In this document: in pieces, positions 28,468 to 37,611 of the stretch
Layout of the letters: every line of letters begins with the position of its first letter
Numbering within the stretch: the stretch's first letter is position 1
Source: CBDCHC01 sp965277055
GTDB lineage: Bacteria > Pseudomonadota > Gammaproteobacteria > PS1 > Pseudothioglobaceae
Assembly (NCBI GenBank): GCA_965277055.1
Contig: OZ255703.1
Coordinates: 1,116,001-1,180,000, forward strand
Length of the DNA stretch: 64,000 nucleotides
Direction of reading: 5' to 3'
Program-made: the position numbers and the translations under genes
The notes under the pieces: generated by a model
Seen by the model: the letters and a program-made list of their open reading frames with translations, nothing else
Told to the model about the DNA's origin: nothing
Database searches by the model: none

Positions 28468-30339
28468 TTATACCTCAGCAAGGTTTCCCTTGGAGGTGAG
28501 CCATGATTTACGATCACTCGCACGTTTTTTATTAAGCAGCATATCCATAATAGCACTTTCCCCTTCTTCTTCAAGCGTGAGTTGGACTAATCGTCTGGTG
28601 GTTGGGAGCATAGTGGTTTCTCGCAGTTGCATCGGGTTCATTTCACCCAAGCCCTTAAAGCGTTGCACATTTGCTTTGGCTTTATTACCTATTTTATCAA
28701 TCACTTGAGCTTTTTCACTATCATCGAGTGCATAGTAGATTTCTTTGCCAGCATCAATACGGTACAGTGGTGGCATGGCAACATAGACATAGCCTTGTTT
28801 TACTAACTCTGGAAAGTGACGCACAAAGAGTGCACAAATGAGCGTGGCAATATGTGCCCCGTCACTATCAGCATCAGCTAAGATGCAGATTTTTCCATAG
28901 CGGATATGCTCAAGGTTGGTACTTCCCGGCTCAATACCCAGAGCGGTAGTAATATCATAGATTTCATTAGAAGCTAAGATTTCATCACTTGCTACATCCC
29001 AGGTGTTAAGTATCTTGCCTCTCAGTGGCAAAATTGCTTGAAAGTCTTTATCCCTAGCTTGTTTTGCAGAGCCTCCAGCAGAGTCTCCCTCTACTAAAAA
29101 TACTTCGGTTTTGGCAAGATCTGTACTTACGCAGTCAGCGAGTTTTCCCGGCAGGGTAGGGCCTTGCATAACTTTTTTACGCACGACTTTCTTAGAATTT
29201 TTGGTGCGTACCCTAGCGTTATCTATAGCGAGTTCGGCGATTTGTTTGGCTACTTCTACATTGCTACTGAGCCATAATGAGAAGTTATCTTTTATGCTAT
29301 TTGCTACAAATGCAGCCACCCCCCGAGAAGACAAGCGCTCTTTGGTTTGTCCAGAAAATTGCGGGTCTAAGATTTTGACTGATAAGACATAAGAAATATG
29401 TTGCCAGACATCTTCAGGGCTGAGTTTTAAGTTTTTCGGTAGTAGGCTCTGAAACTCACAAAACTCCACTATAGACTCATATAATCCACCTCTAAGCCCA
29501 TTGATATGAGTCCCTCCAAGTTTGGTTGGAATTAAGTTGACAAAGCTATCCGTAATCACACTTGTTGTATCACTGGTCCAGATAAATGCTACCTCTACTT
29601 CGTTTTCCACATCTTTGTGTGAGATAATCAGAGGTTTTTCAGGCAGTGTTTCTAAACCGTTGGTATGTGTTGCTAAGTAGTCAGATAGTCCGTCGTTATA
29701 ACACCATGTTTCGCTTGAATCATCAAGTTCATTGATAAAGGTAATAGTCAGCCCAGAGCATAGCACTGCTTTAGAACGTAGAGTATATTTCAGGCTATTG
29801 ACATTAAACTTCGGATTATCAAAAAATTGTGCTTCTGGGGTAAAAGTAACAGTTGTGCCAGTATCTTTTTTCGTAGTGATGCCTACTTCTTCTAGTTCGG
29901 AAGTTTTTAATCCCTTAGCAAATGAAATACGGTACTCTTTGCCTGCGCGTTTAATTCCTACGAGTAATGCTTCACTTAAAGCATTTACTACAGATACGCC
30001 TACCCCGTGAAGACCGCCAGAGAATTTATAATTTGTATTGTTAAATTTACCGCCTGCATGAAGTTTGGTCAGGATGACTTCTACCCCAGACTTTTTTTCT
30101 TTAGGGTGAATATCTACTGGCATCCCACGTCCATTATCGCTTATAGATATTGCATTATTATGATGCAAGGTGACGATAATAGTATCTGCATATCCTGCCA
30201 TAGCTTCATCAACACTATTGTCAATGACTTCTCTGGCTAAGTGATTAGGCTCTTCAGTTTCAGTGTACATCCCTGGGCGCTTACGCACTGGCTCAAGCCC
30301 GGATAGTACCTCAATTGTTTCTGAATTATATTCGCTCAC
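28468..30339 (-). CDS. parE: DNA topoisomerase IV subunit B
   Basis: The 623-residue type IIA topoisomerase ATPase subunit decatenates chromosomes together with ParC. It has a GHKL ATPase (VIDNSVDEAMAG, DNGRGMPVDIHPKEKKSG, GGLHGVGVSVVNALS) and a TOPRIM domain (FLVEGDSAGGSAKQARD, LADADSDGAHIATL). Length about 620 and the absence of the long GyrB insert favour ParE over GyrB. It is followed closely by queC and preceded, 11 bp away, by secF on the same strand. Confidence 0.92.
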   Translation of the reverse strand: MSEYNSETIEVLSGLEPVRKRPGMYTETEEPNHLAREVIDNSVDEAMAGYADTIIVTLHHNNAISISDNGRGMPVDIHPKEKKSGVEVILTKLHAGGKFNNTNYKFSGGLHGVGVSVVNALSEALLVGIKRAGKEYRISFAKGLKTSELEEVGITTKKDTGTTVTFTPEAQFFDNPKFNVNSLKYTLRSKAVLCSGLTITFINELDDSSETWCYNDGLSDYLATHTNGLETLPEKPLIISHKDVENEVEVAFIWTSDTTSVITDSFVNLIPTKLGGTHINGLRGGLYESIVEFCEFQSLLPKNLKLSPEDVWQHISYVLSVKILDPQFSGQTKERLSSRGVAAFVANSIKDNFSLWLSSNVEVAKQIAELAIDNARVRTKNSKKVVRKKVMQGPTLPGKLADCVSTDLAKTEVFLVEGDSAGGSAKQARDKDFQAILPLRGKILNTWDVASDEILASNEIYDITTALGIEPGSTNLEHIRYGKICILADADSDGAHIATLICALFVRHFPELVKQGYVYVAMPPLYRIDAGKEIYYALDDSEKAQVIDKIGNKAKANVQRFKGLGEMNPMQLRETTMLPTTRRLVQLTLEEEGESAIMDMLLNKKRASDRKSWLTSKGNLAEV

Positions 30340-30350
30340 CTGATAATTTG

Positions 30351-31271
30351 TTATGGTCTAGTATCAATTTCTTGTTGTTCTTTTTCACTCGGTAAGAGGT
30401 CTTCTTTGGTAATATTCATCATAAGCAGTGTATTACTCGCTACATAAATAGATGAATAGGTACCAATAATTACTCCGATAATCAGAGCAATAGCAAAGCC
30501 TCTGATAATTTCTCCGCCAAAAATAAAGAGCGCTATAAGCACGAGCATCGTAGTGAGTGAGGTTATCAAGGTACGAGCAAGCGTTTTATTTATAGCATCG
30601 TTAATGATTTCTTTGCTATCACTTTTGCGTGTAGTTAGGAAATTTTCACGTACGCGGTCAAATACTACTACCGTATCATTCAAGGAATAGCCGATAATTG
30701 CTAAAAGAGCCGCCAGTACTGTTAAGTCAAATGACAGCCCAGTGATAGAAAAGAAGCCTAGAGTAATAATCACATCATGAATCAAAGCTACCACACTACC
30801 TAAAGCGAAGCGATATTCAAAGCGAAATGCTACATATATGAGGATACCAATCAAAGCATAAATCATTGCAAGCCCGCCATCATTAGTTAGTTCTTCGCCT
30901 ACTTTTGGACCGACAAATTCTACTCTGCGTTTTTCGTATTCACTACCCAATATACTAGCAATCTGCTCACTTACTGCTGCACTGGTAGCTTCGGTGGGCT
31001 TAATGTTGATTAATATCTCACTACTTGAACCAAAATGCGAGACAGTAAAGTCAGTAATACCGTTGTTACTAAGCTCTGAGCGAACTTCTGCTATATCAAT
31101 ACCCCCATTTTTTTTCAGCTCTACAATAGTACCACCGGTGAAATCAATACCAAAGTTGAGCCCCTTAAAGGCAAGAGAGCCAATAGAGATGATAATAAGC
31201 ACTATAGAAACTAGAGCAGCAATTTTGCGTTTGCTAATAAAATCAAGATTTGGGGCAATAGCTGGTTTCAT
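30351..31271 (-). CDS. secF: Protein translocase subunit SecF
   Basis: SecF works with SecD to pull exported proteins through SecYEG with proton-motive force. The 306-residue protein has an N-terminal membrane helix, a periplasmic P1 domain after GLNFGIDFTGGTIVEL, and a five-helix membrane block with the signature YSLNDTVVVFDRVREN. It is 9 bp after secD in the canonical yajC-secD-secF order. Confidence 0.96.
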   Translation of the reverse strand: MKPAIAPNLDFISKRKIAALVSIVLIIISIGSLAFKGLNFGIDFTGGTIVELKKNGGIDIAEVRSELSNNGITDFTVSHFGSSSEILINIKPTEATSAAVSEQIASILGSEYEKRRVEFVGPKVGEELTNDGGLAMIYALIGILIYVAFRFEYRFALGSVVALIHDVIITLGFFSITGLSFDLTVLAALLAIIGYSLNDTVVVFDRVRENFLTTRKSDSKEIINDAINKTLARTLITSLTTMLVLIALFIFGGEIIRGFAIALIIGVIIGTYSSIYVASNTLLMMNITKEDLLPSEKEQQEIDTRP

Positions 31272-31280
31272 AATTACTCC

Positions 31281-33065
31281 TTATTTCTTGTAAATCAGAT
31301 TAACAATAATCTTAGATAGTACCACTGCAGTAAAGATAGAGGTGATAATACCAATCGATAAAGTAACCGCAAACCCTTTGATAGGACCAGTACCAAAGCC
31401 AAATAAAATTATTGCAGCAATGAGTGTGGTGATATTCGCATCAATAATCGCACCAAAGGCTTTTTCATAGCCAAGCTCTATAGCTTTCACCATACCATTA
31501 CCTGCAATTTCTTCTTTTATCCGTTCAAATATTAGTACATTTGCATCTACTGCCATCCCCACAGTTAAGACAATACCAGCAATACCTGGTAAGGTAAGCG
31601 TCGCTTGTAAAAATGATAAGGCAGCAACAATCACCACTAAGTTAATTACTAGTACAACGTCTGCAATTAGTCCAAATACGCCGTATTTCACTACCATAAA
31701 TATCAGTACTAAGATAAGCCCACCAATAATACTTAAAAGCCCTTGATTAATATTATCCGCCCCAAGGCTAGGACCAATAGTACGCTCTTCTATAATTTCA
31801 ATTGGAGCAGAAAGTGAACCAGCACGGAGCAAAAGGGCAAGATTACGTGCTTCACGGGCACTATCTAAACCAGTAATTTGGAATCTATTTGAAAATGTTC
31901 CTTGAATCGTGGCAGCATTAATAATATCTTTGGTAGTAGTGCGTTTTTTAGTAGCCTTACCATTTTTGATAATGGTTTCTACTTTATTTTCAATAAATAC
32001 CACTGCCATACGCTTTCTTAAATTCTTTTTAGTATTCGCAAGCATTGCTTTACCACCCACACTATCAAGTGTTATATTTACCATTGGGTTACCGTCATTG
32101 TCTATCCCAGAAGAGGCATCAGTGATATTATTACCTGAGGTAATCACACGGTTTTTTAGGCGTAAGGGAGTACCATCTTTAAAGTAGTACAGCGTACCTG
32201 TATTATTATTATCAACCATTCTAAATTCTACGGTTGCTACGGCTCCTAAAATTTCCTTAGCTCTGGCACTATCTTGTACCCCGGGGAGTTGAACAATAAT
32301 GCGCTCTAATCCTTGTTGGGCAATAGTAGGTTCGGCAACCCCGAGTTCGTTTACTCGATTTTTAAGAGTGGTGATATTTTGTTTAATGGCATTACGTTTA
32401 GCGTCATCAATATATTCCTCTTTAAGGCTGAGAATAATAGTGGTATTAGTACTGCGGTCAGTTTCTACAGAAAATGCAGGATAATCCTCTGCAATAATTT
32501 CAGTAATGCGTCCAATATTTTCCGCACTTCTGGCAGTGATGACTACTTCGCCTTCTATGTTTTTCATCGTACGATACAGGCGCTCTTTACGCAAATCTGC
32601 TCTGAGCCCGTTGAAATTCGCATCACGCAGTTGTCCTACTACTGCTTCTTTATCTACTTCTAATAAAAAGTGCACCCCGCCTCTGAGGTCAAGCCCAAGT
32701 GATAGGGCTTTACCACCTAAACTCCCTAATACATCCGGCACTGCACTTTGTAAGTTGAGTGAAGTGGTAAATTTACGAGACAATTGACTACTAAGCGTAT
32801 CCTTGGCAAGCAGTTGTGAATCATTGGTTGCAAAACTCACGATAATTTTATTATCATCAAAGATACTTTTGGTATATGCAATATTACGAGCATCTAAAAT
32901 GGAAAGCACTCGTTCGTTATCTTCCTCTGTGAGTAGGCTTGCATCGTTACTACTTACTTGCACCACAAATTCTTGCCCAAAGATATTAGGCAAGGCATAA
33001 AAAATACCAAGCATTACTAAGAGTATCGAGGCAATGGACTTAAGAAAATGGAGATTAAGAAACAT
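31281..33065 (-). CDS. secD: Protein translocase subunit SecD
   Basis: The 594-residue protein has an N-terminal membrane helix, a large periplasmic region beginning LGLDLRGGVHFLLEVD, and six C-terminal helices with GMAVDANVLIFERIKEE, the motif near the proton-relay Asp. Size matches the family. It lies between yajC and secF. Confidence 0.96.
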   Translation of the reverse strand: MFLNLHFLKSIASILLVMLGIFYALPNIFGQEFVVQVSSNDASLLTEEDNERVLSILDARNIAYTKSIFDDNKIIVSFATNDSQLLAKDTLSSQLSRKFTTSLNLQSAVPDVLGSLGGKALSLGLDLRGGVHFLLEVDKEAVVGQLRDANFNGLRADLRKERLYRTMKNIEGEVVITARSAENIGRITEIIAEDYPAFSVETDRSTNTTIILSLKEEYIDDAKRNAIKQNITTLKNRVNELGVAEPTIAQQGLERIIVQLPGVQDSARAKEILGAVATVEFRMVDNNNTGTLYYFKDGTPLRLKNRVITSGNNITDASSGIDNDGNPMVNITLDSVGGKAMLANTKKNLRKRMAVVFIENKVETIIKNGKATKKRTTTKDIINAATIQGTFSNRFQITGLDSAREARNLALLLRAGSLSAPIEIIEERTIGPSLGADNINQGLLSIIGGLILVLIFMVVKYGVFGLIADVVLVINLVVIVAALSFLQATLTLPGIAGIVLTVGMAVDANVLIFERIKEEIAGNGMVKAIELGYEKAFGAIIDANITTLIAAIILFGFGTGPIKGFAVTLSIGIITSIFTAVVLSKIIVNLIYKK

Positions 33066-33089
33066 GATATGTGTAGTTTAGCAGTGGGC

Positions 33090-33428
33090 TTAAATAGATC
33101 CTTTAGGAAGTTTTTGATTAATACCTGGCTTTTGTACTTTAACGATAACATTCTCTGCAATCTCAAGCGTAGCAAAACTATCATCCACACTTTTAACTTT
33201 ACCAAGTACCCCACCATTAGTGACTACTTCATCCCCTTTTTTGAGCTCACTAATCATTAGTTTGTGTTCTTTTGCACGCTTTTGTTGTGGGCGAATTAAT
33301 AAGAAATACATAATCACAAACATCAAGACTAAAAAAGGTAGTCCGCCAAGTGCGCCTGCTGGGCTACTTTCAGCAAATGCTGGGGTAGAAGTAAGCATTA
33401 ATGCTATGATACTTAAGATATATTTCAT
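33090..33428 (-). CDS. yajC: Preprotein translocase accessory subunit YajC
   Basis: I start at the ATG at 33428 because GGAG lies a few bases upstream; an in-frame ATG at 33470 lacks this. The 112-residue product has a hydrophobic N-terminus, a second membrane segment (GLPFLVLMFVIMYFLLI) followed by the family signature RPQQKRAKEH, then a small domain with GDEVVTNGG. It is a partner of SecDF. Confidence 0.93.
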   Translation of the reverse strand: MKYILSIIALMLTSTPAFAESSPAGALGGLPFLVLMFVIMYFLLIRPQQKRAKEHKLMISELKKGDEVVTNGGVLGKVKSVDDSFATLEIAENVIVKVQKPGINQKLPKGSI

Positions 33429-33469
33429 ATTTATTCTCCAGTTATTAATTGTTTGAGTGATAAAACGCA

Positions 33470-34753
33470 TTATTTTATCAAAGTTTTACCATTCATATAT
33501 TTTTGTAAGACTTCAGGGATGGTAATTGAACCATCCTCATTTTGGTAATTTTCCATTACCGCTATTAGGGTACGTCCTACTGCCAGACCCGAGCCATTTA
33601 AGGTATGAAGTGGTTGTGTAGTGCCATCTTTAGTTTTAGTACGTAAGTTCATCCGTCTCGCTTGAAATCCTTCGGTATTAGAACATGAAGAGATCTCTCT
33701 ATAGGTGTCTTGTGCAGGTACCCATACTTCCAAGTCATAGGTCTTAGTAGCACTAAATCCTAAGTCCCCTGTGCATAATATTACTTTGCGATATGGTAAG
33801 TTAAGGAGTTGTAAAATGTGCTCGGCATTAGCTGTAAGTTCCTCTAAAACATCGTTTGAAGTTTCTGGTGAGACAATATGTACCAATTCTACTTTTTCGA
33901 ACTGATGCTGACGGATGAGCCCCCTAGTGTCTCTACCATACGCACCTGCTTCACTGCGAAAACAGGGGGTATGGGCAACAAATTTCAGCGGTAAATCTTC
34001 ACTTGGGATAATTTCACCCCGGACAATATTAGTCAGCGGTACTTCTGCAGTAGGGATGAGGTATAACTCTTTGGACTCTGCTTCACCGTGCAGGCTAGTT
34101 TTAAATAAATCTTCTTCAAATTTGGGTAATTGTCCTGTACCATAAAGTGAATCTTTATTTACCAAGTATGGTGCATAGGTTTCAAGATAGCCATTTGCAG
34201 TATGTGTATCTAACATAAACTGCGCAAGCGCTCGGTGCAAGTGGGCAATCTCACCATGTTTGATAATAAACCTCGCTCCAGTCACTTTAGTTGCTGTTTT
34301 GAAGTTAAGCCCACCTAGAGTTTCACCAAGCTCTACATGATCTTTTATCACAAAGTCAAAACTTGGAATTTCACCCCACGTGCTGATTTCTATATTATCT
34401 GCTTCATCTGTACCCTCGGGTACTGATTCATCAGGGATATTAGGTAAGCTAGAGATGATAATATCCAGTTGCTCTAAGAGTTCTGCAAGCTCTTTTTTGG
34501 CTGCATCTAAGGCATGACCAAATTCATCTACCTCAGCAAGAAGAGGAGTTATATCTACACCTTCACGTTTTTTCTGCCCAATACTTTTTGACACTGCATT
34601 ACGTTTATTTTGTAGTTCTTGCGTCGCAACTTGCAAATCTTTGCGTTTGGTTTCTAGTGCCAAAAATTCACTAGTGTCAAAATTAAAGCCACGCTTTTTT
34701 AAGAGTGTGGCAACGAGTTCGGTGTCATTACGTAAGAGTTTAGTGTCTAACAT
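33470..34753 (-). CDS. serS: Seryl-tRNA synthetase
   Basis: SerS charges tRNA-Ser and tRNA-Sec. The 427-residue protein has the N-terminal antiparallel coiled-coil arm (about 30-100) that holds the tRNA, then the class II catalytic core: LIPTAEVPLTNI, FRSEAGAYGRDTRGLIRQHQ (motif 2) and LNGSGLAVGRTLIAVMENYQ (motif 3). Length is standard. Confidence 0.97.
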   Translation of the reverse strand: MLDTKLLRNDTELVATLLKKRGFNFDTSEFLALETKRKDLQVATQELQNKRNAVSKSIGQKKREGVDITPLLAEVDEFGHALDAAKKELAELLEQLDIIISSLPNIPDESVPEGTDEADNIEISTWGEIPSFDFVIKDHVELGETLGGLNFKTATKVTGARFIIKHGEIAHLHRALAQFMLDTHTANGYLETYAPYLVNKDSLYGTGQLPKFEEDLFKTSLHGEAESKELYLIPTAEVPLTNIVRGEIIPSEDLPLKFVAHTPCFRSEAGAYGRDTRGLIRQHQFEKVELVHIVSPETSNDVLEELTANAEHILQLLNLPYRKVILCTGDLGFSATKTYDLEVWVPAQDTYREISSCSNTEGFQARRMNLRTKTKDGTTQPLHTLNGSGLAVGRTLIAVMENYQNEDGSITIPEVLQKYMNGKTLIK

Positions 34754-34831
34754 ATAGGCATTGGATGTGTATAAATATGATCATTTTTATATAATGACAG
34801 CAATTTTAAGGTTATGTATGTGTCAATATTG

Positions 34832-34855
34832 TATAATATTAGAAATTTCTAATAT
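34832..34855 (+). promoter_or_regulatory. Promoter -10 overlapped by a perfect 20-bp palindrome upstream of the rhodanese gene
   Basis: TATAAT at 34832-34837 runs into ATATTAGAAATTTCTAATAT (34836-34855), which equals its own reverse complement. It ends 30 bp before the rhodanese ATG, the place expected for a repressor operator. A similar AT-rich TTAG-N-CTAA layout is known for ArsR-family (BigR/NolR type) sites; that match is an inference. Confidence 0.6.
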
Positions 34856-34885
34856 ATAAACATTTCACTTACGGAGCATTTTACT

Positions 34886-35185
34886 ATGAATACAGCAATC
34901 GGTAGCACAATCTCAGGCGACAAAGCATGTGAAATTTTAGCAAATGGCGGTAAATTAGTTGATGTTCGTACTGCGGGTGAGTATGCTCAGGGTTATTTGC
35001 CTAATGCGATTAACCTGCCATTACAGTCAATTATGGCTGCTGATAACTTTTTTGATAAAGAAGATGAGTTAGTATTATATTGTGTCAGTGGAGCACGCAC
35101 TGCTACTGCTAAAGTATATCTTGAGCAAATGGGTTTTAAAAATGTGCATGACCTTGGCTCATTTCGTAATTACACCTGTCAATAA
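34886..35185 (+). CDS. Single-domain rhodanese (sulfurtransferase)
   Basis: The 99-residue rhodanese domain has LVDVRTAGEYAQGYLPNAIN (CH2A-like region) and the active-site loop CVSGARTATA, with Cys at its start. There is no export signal, so it is cytosolic. Such proteins carry persulfide sulfur. A GGAG ribosome site precedes the ATG, and a palindrome overlaps the promoter, so sulfide- or persulfide-responsive repression is plausible. Confidence 0.9.
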   Translation: MNTAIGSTISGDKACEILANGGKLVDVRTAGEYAQGYLPNAINLPLQSIMAADNFFDKEDELVLYCVSGARTATAKVYLEQMGFKNVHDLGSFRNYTCQ

Positions 35186-35200
35186 TATTCTACTTGGAAT

Positions 35201-35827
35201 ATGCGTCTGAAAACGCGTTGGCACGATAACTCGGGTAAAACCTTACAAGAAATGGGCTCGGCTTTGGCGTTTACCTGTTTTCGCCTCACAAAAAATCAAC
35301 TAGAGGATCTTATTAATGAAAAATTCCAAGTAGAGCGAAGTGAGCTTTTTGGTATTATCGCAGCGTATTTGGTATTTCTGGCTAATATTATTGATCGCCT
35401 AAGTTTTCATAAACTTACTGATGAGCAACGCCGTGAACTTCTCACTGCGGTCGTTAAGCAACTTGCTCACTACTATAGTGAAAATAAAAACGATGTCTAT
35501 AAAACTAGTGAGCACTCAGCACGTGATTTTGTGACTATTTATAACCAAATGAGTAGCGAATATACCCACTGCACTAAGGTAGATTATCTGTTTTACAAGG
35601 TGTTTGCTTCTCATATTACTGCAGTAGCTAAAGAAGAAGATAAATACTGGATTAACCAACAAATGATTGAAATCCAAGGTCCAGATAGCTACGAACAAAT
35701 CTACAAGGCATATAATAATGTAGTCAATGTTGAACGCATTGTTTCTAAGTCTGAAAAAACTGATACTATTGGCAACAAACTCCCTAGAGCCAAACGCAAA
35801 CGAGCTGAAAAGGCTGAGAATTCATAA
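35201..35827 (+). CDS. Hypothetical helical protein downstream of rhodanese
   Basis: The 208-residue product starts 15 bp after the rhodanese stop and is probably co-transcribed with it. It appears all-helical, with no signal peptide, a hydrophobic helix (LFGIIAAYLVFLANII) and a basic C-terminus (NKLPRAKRKRAEKAENS). I do not recognise a family; the rhodanese neighbour hints at a sulfur or stress role only weakly. Confidence 0.6.
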   Translation: MRLKTRWHDNSGKTLQEMGSALAFTCFRLTKNQLEDLINEKFQVERSELFGIIAAYLVFLANIIDRLSFHKLTDEQRRELLTAVVKQLAHYYSENKNDVYKTSEHSARDFVTIYNQMSSEYTHCTKVDYLFYKVFASHITAVAKEEDKYWINQQMIEIQGPDSYEQIYKAYNNVVNVERIVSKSEKTDTIGNKLPRAKRKRAEKAENS

Positions 35828-35858
35828 TCTGCCCCCCTATGTTTGCTTCGCAATTATC

Positions 35859-35867
35859 TGCTATAAT
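35859..35867 (+). promoter_or_regulatory. Extended -10 promoter of the rhodanese/MBL gene
   Basis: TGCTATAAT is an extended -10 element 36 bp before the ATG of the exported rhodanese/MBL protein. No good -35 is needed for this promoter type. Confidence 0.45.
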
Positions 35868-35902
35868 TTCGTCTATAGCTTATACATACTTTCGGGGTAG
35901 TT

Positions 35903-37207
35903 ATGAAATCACTTATTACGCTTACTGTCACGCTCTTATACAGCACTTCACTACTGGCAAGTACACTTCTCACTGAGGAGCAAATCCGTGCTCAGATAAA
36001 TAGCCAAATTACGAATATTAATACTGCAGAACTTCTAGAGATATTAGACACGAACCCCAATGCCATATTACTTGATGTGCGTACAGAGTTTGAAACAGAC
36101 CAAGTAGGCACCATCGCCAGAGGAGCGAATGAAGTATTACCCAGAGGCTGGTTAGAATCGCGCATTGCGAACTTTGAAAAAGATGATGAAATCATTGTAT
36201 ATTGTGGACAAAATATCCGTTCTCCACATGCTGCTAAAACGTTGATGGATATGGGTTACACCAATGTAAAAAATTATGCTGATGGCTATTTTAAATGGCA
36301 AGAACAAGGTCTCCCTGTAACTGTTGCTGATAGATATCCTGAAAGTATTCTCTATGCACCACTGGAGCAAGTAACTAAAAACGTGCATACCTCTATAGGT
36401 GACGCAGCCCCTGCAACCTTACTCAACTCTGGACATAATAATAATCTTTCATTTGTGGTGGGTGATAAGGTAGTAATGGTGTTTAATGCAGGAGGAAACT
36501 ACCTCTTAGCTAAAGCATTTCATGAAGAGATTAAAAAGGTAACTAACAAACCAGTGAAATACGTGGTGTTAGAAAATGCACAAGGACATGCGATGCTCGG
36601 TAGTAACTACTGGAAAGAGCAAGGGGCAACTATCATCTCTAACCAAATCGCCTATGACAAAATCAAAAAAAATGGTGCAGATATTCTAGCATCAGCGTAC
36701 AGACGCATTGGGCAAAAAGTAGCATTTACTAAGGTAGTCTTACCTGACGAGACCTTTACTGATAAAAAAATCTTAGACCTTGGTAATCTTAAAGTAGAGT
36801 TGCTCTGGCTCGGAGAATCTCATTCACCAGATGATATTCAGGCGTGGATTCCTTCTCAAAAACTGCTTATTAGCGGGGATACTGCCTTTAATGTGCGCAT
36901 GCTTCCAGTATTTGAATATACTGATGTAGACGCTTGGGCGGAAACTTGGAAAAAAGTAGAAGCATTGAAACCAGAAATTATCATCCCAGGGCATGGCGGA
37001 GTCACAGATATTGAGACTGCGACAAAGTTCACCCTCGGGTATTTACAATTTATAAGTCAAGCAGTGAAAGAAGTACTAGATGATGATGGCACCTTAAGTG
37101 ATGCCTACAAGATAGACCAAAGCGAGTTTAGAGATTGGGCGACCTATAGACAGTTGCATCTTAGGAATGCGGCGAGGGTATACAACTTCTTAGAATTCAC
37201 CTACTAA
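35903..37207 (+). CDS. Exported rhodanese / metallo-beta-lactamase-fold fusion protein
   Basis: The 434-residue precursor has a Sec signal (residues 1-20), a rhodanese domain (about 35-140) with ILLDVRTEFETDQVG and active loop CGQNIRSPHAA, and an MBL-fold domain (about 160-400). In the MBL part the usual HxHxDH metal motif is replaced by ENAQGHAMLG. Later ligands remain: GESHSPDD, SGDTAFN and PGHGG. It is periplasmic and probably acts on sulfur compounds or thiol adducts, as persulfide dioxygenase-type and SoxH-like proteins do, but the altered metal site makes the activity uncertain. Confidence 0.8.
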   Translation: MKSLITLTVTLLYSTSLLASTLLTEEQIRAQINSQITNINTAELLEILDTNPNAILLDVRTEFETDQVGTIARGANEVLPRGWLESRIANFEKDDEIIVYCGQNIRSPHAAKTLMDMGYTNVKNYADGYFKWQEQGLPVTVADRYPESILYAPLEQVTKNVHTSIGDAAPATLLNSGHNNNLSFVVGDKVVMVFNAGGNYLLAKAFHEEIKKVTNKPVKYVVLENAQGHAMLGSNYWKEQGATIISNQIAYDKIKKNGADILASAYRRIGQKVAFTKVVLPDETFTDKKILDLGNLKVELLWLGESHSPDDIQAWIPSQKLLISGDTAFNVRMLPVFEYTDVDAWAETWKKVEALKPEIIIPGHGGVTDIETATKFTLGYLQFISQAVKEVLDDDGTLSDAYKIDQSEFRDWATYRQLHLRNAARVYNFLEFTY

Positions 37208-37345
37208 CTTCTAGCGGCGTCTTTTTGGTTTCTACTGTGTTGTATTTCAAAAAATAATCAATCACGTACTACAGTACGCTCAATCTTATTTTTCTCATAC
37301 GCCTTGTAGAATCCCAAAAATACTTGTTAGAAGGTTAGTAATTAC
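37205..37345. repeat. Large imperfect palindrome (about 70-bp arms)
   Basis: The left arm (37205-37273) and right arm (37280-37345) are imperfect reverse complements, from AACTTCTA at one end to TAGAAGGTT at the other, with a core CGTAC-TACA-GTACG. As RNA it would form a long bulged hairpin. It directly follows the rhodanese/MBL stop codon and could be a terminator, a processing site or a small non-autonomous repeat. Confidence 0.65.
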
Positions 37346-37448
37346 AGATATTTTTTTGCAGTGTTGCACTGCGAAAATATATAATCATTTGCTAATAGCA
37401 AACTAGAGCTCATTTTTCTTGTGTGAGTTTAGGTTTAATAGTGTATAC

Positions 37449-37592
37449 ATGCAATCTTACTCTTCAGGAGGACAGACAATTAATGGAAATTGTCGGCGTC
37501 TACTCGAAGTTGATAATAGAGGAACTGTGATAAATTGGGAGTGGAAAGGAAATAACTGTCTATTCATGGAAATATGGGAATATAAGAATTGA
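37449..37592 (+). CDS. Possible small protein or protein remnant
   Basis: An ATG-to-TGA frame of 47 residues lies in the 404-bp gap between the rhodanese/MBL gene and epmA. It contains SSGGQTINGNCRRLLEVD and VINWEWKGNNCLFMEIW. The Trp/Cys-rich end looks like the tail of a small exported protein, but there is no signal peptide. The rest of the gap holds only the palindrome described separately. Confidence 0.25.
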   Translation: MQSYSSGGQTINGNCRRLLEVDNRGTVINWEWKGNNCLFMEIWEYKN

Positions 37593-37611
37593 TGTAAACA
37601 GTAGTTTTATC

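Noticed and set aside
28468..30339. GyrB instead of ParE
   Set aside because: The length (623 residues) and lack of the GyrB-specific insertion in the TOPRIM region favour ParE; both share the other motifs.
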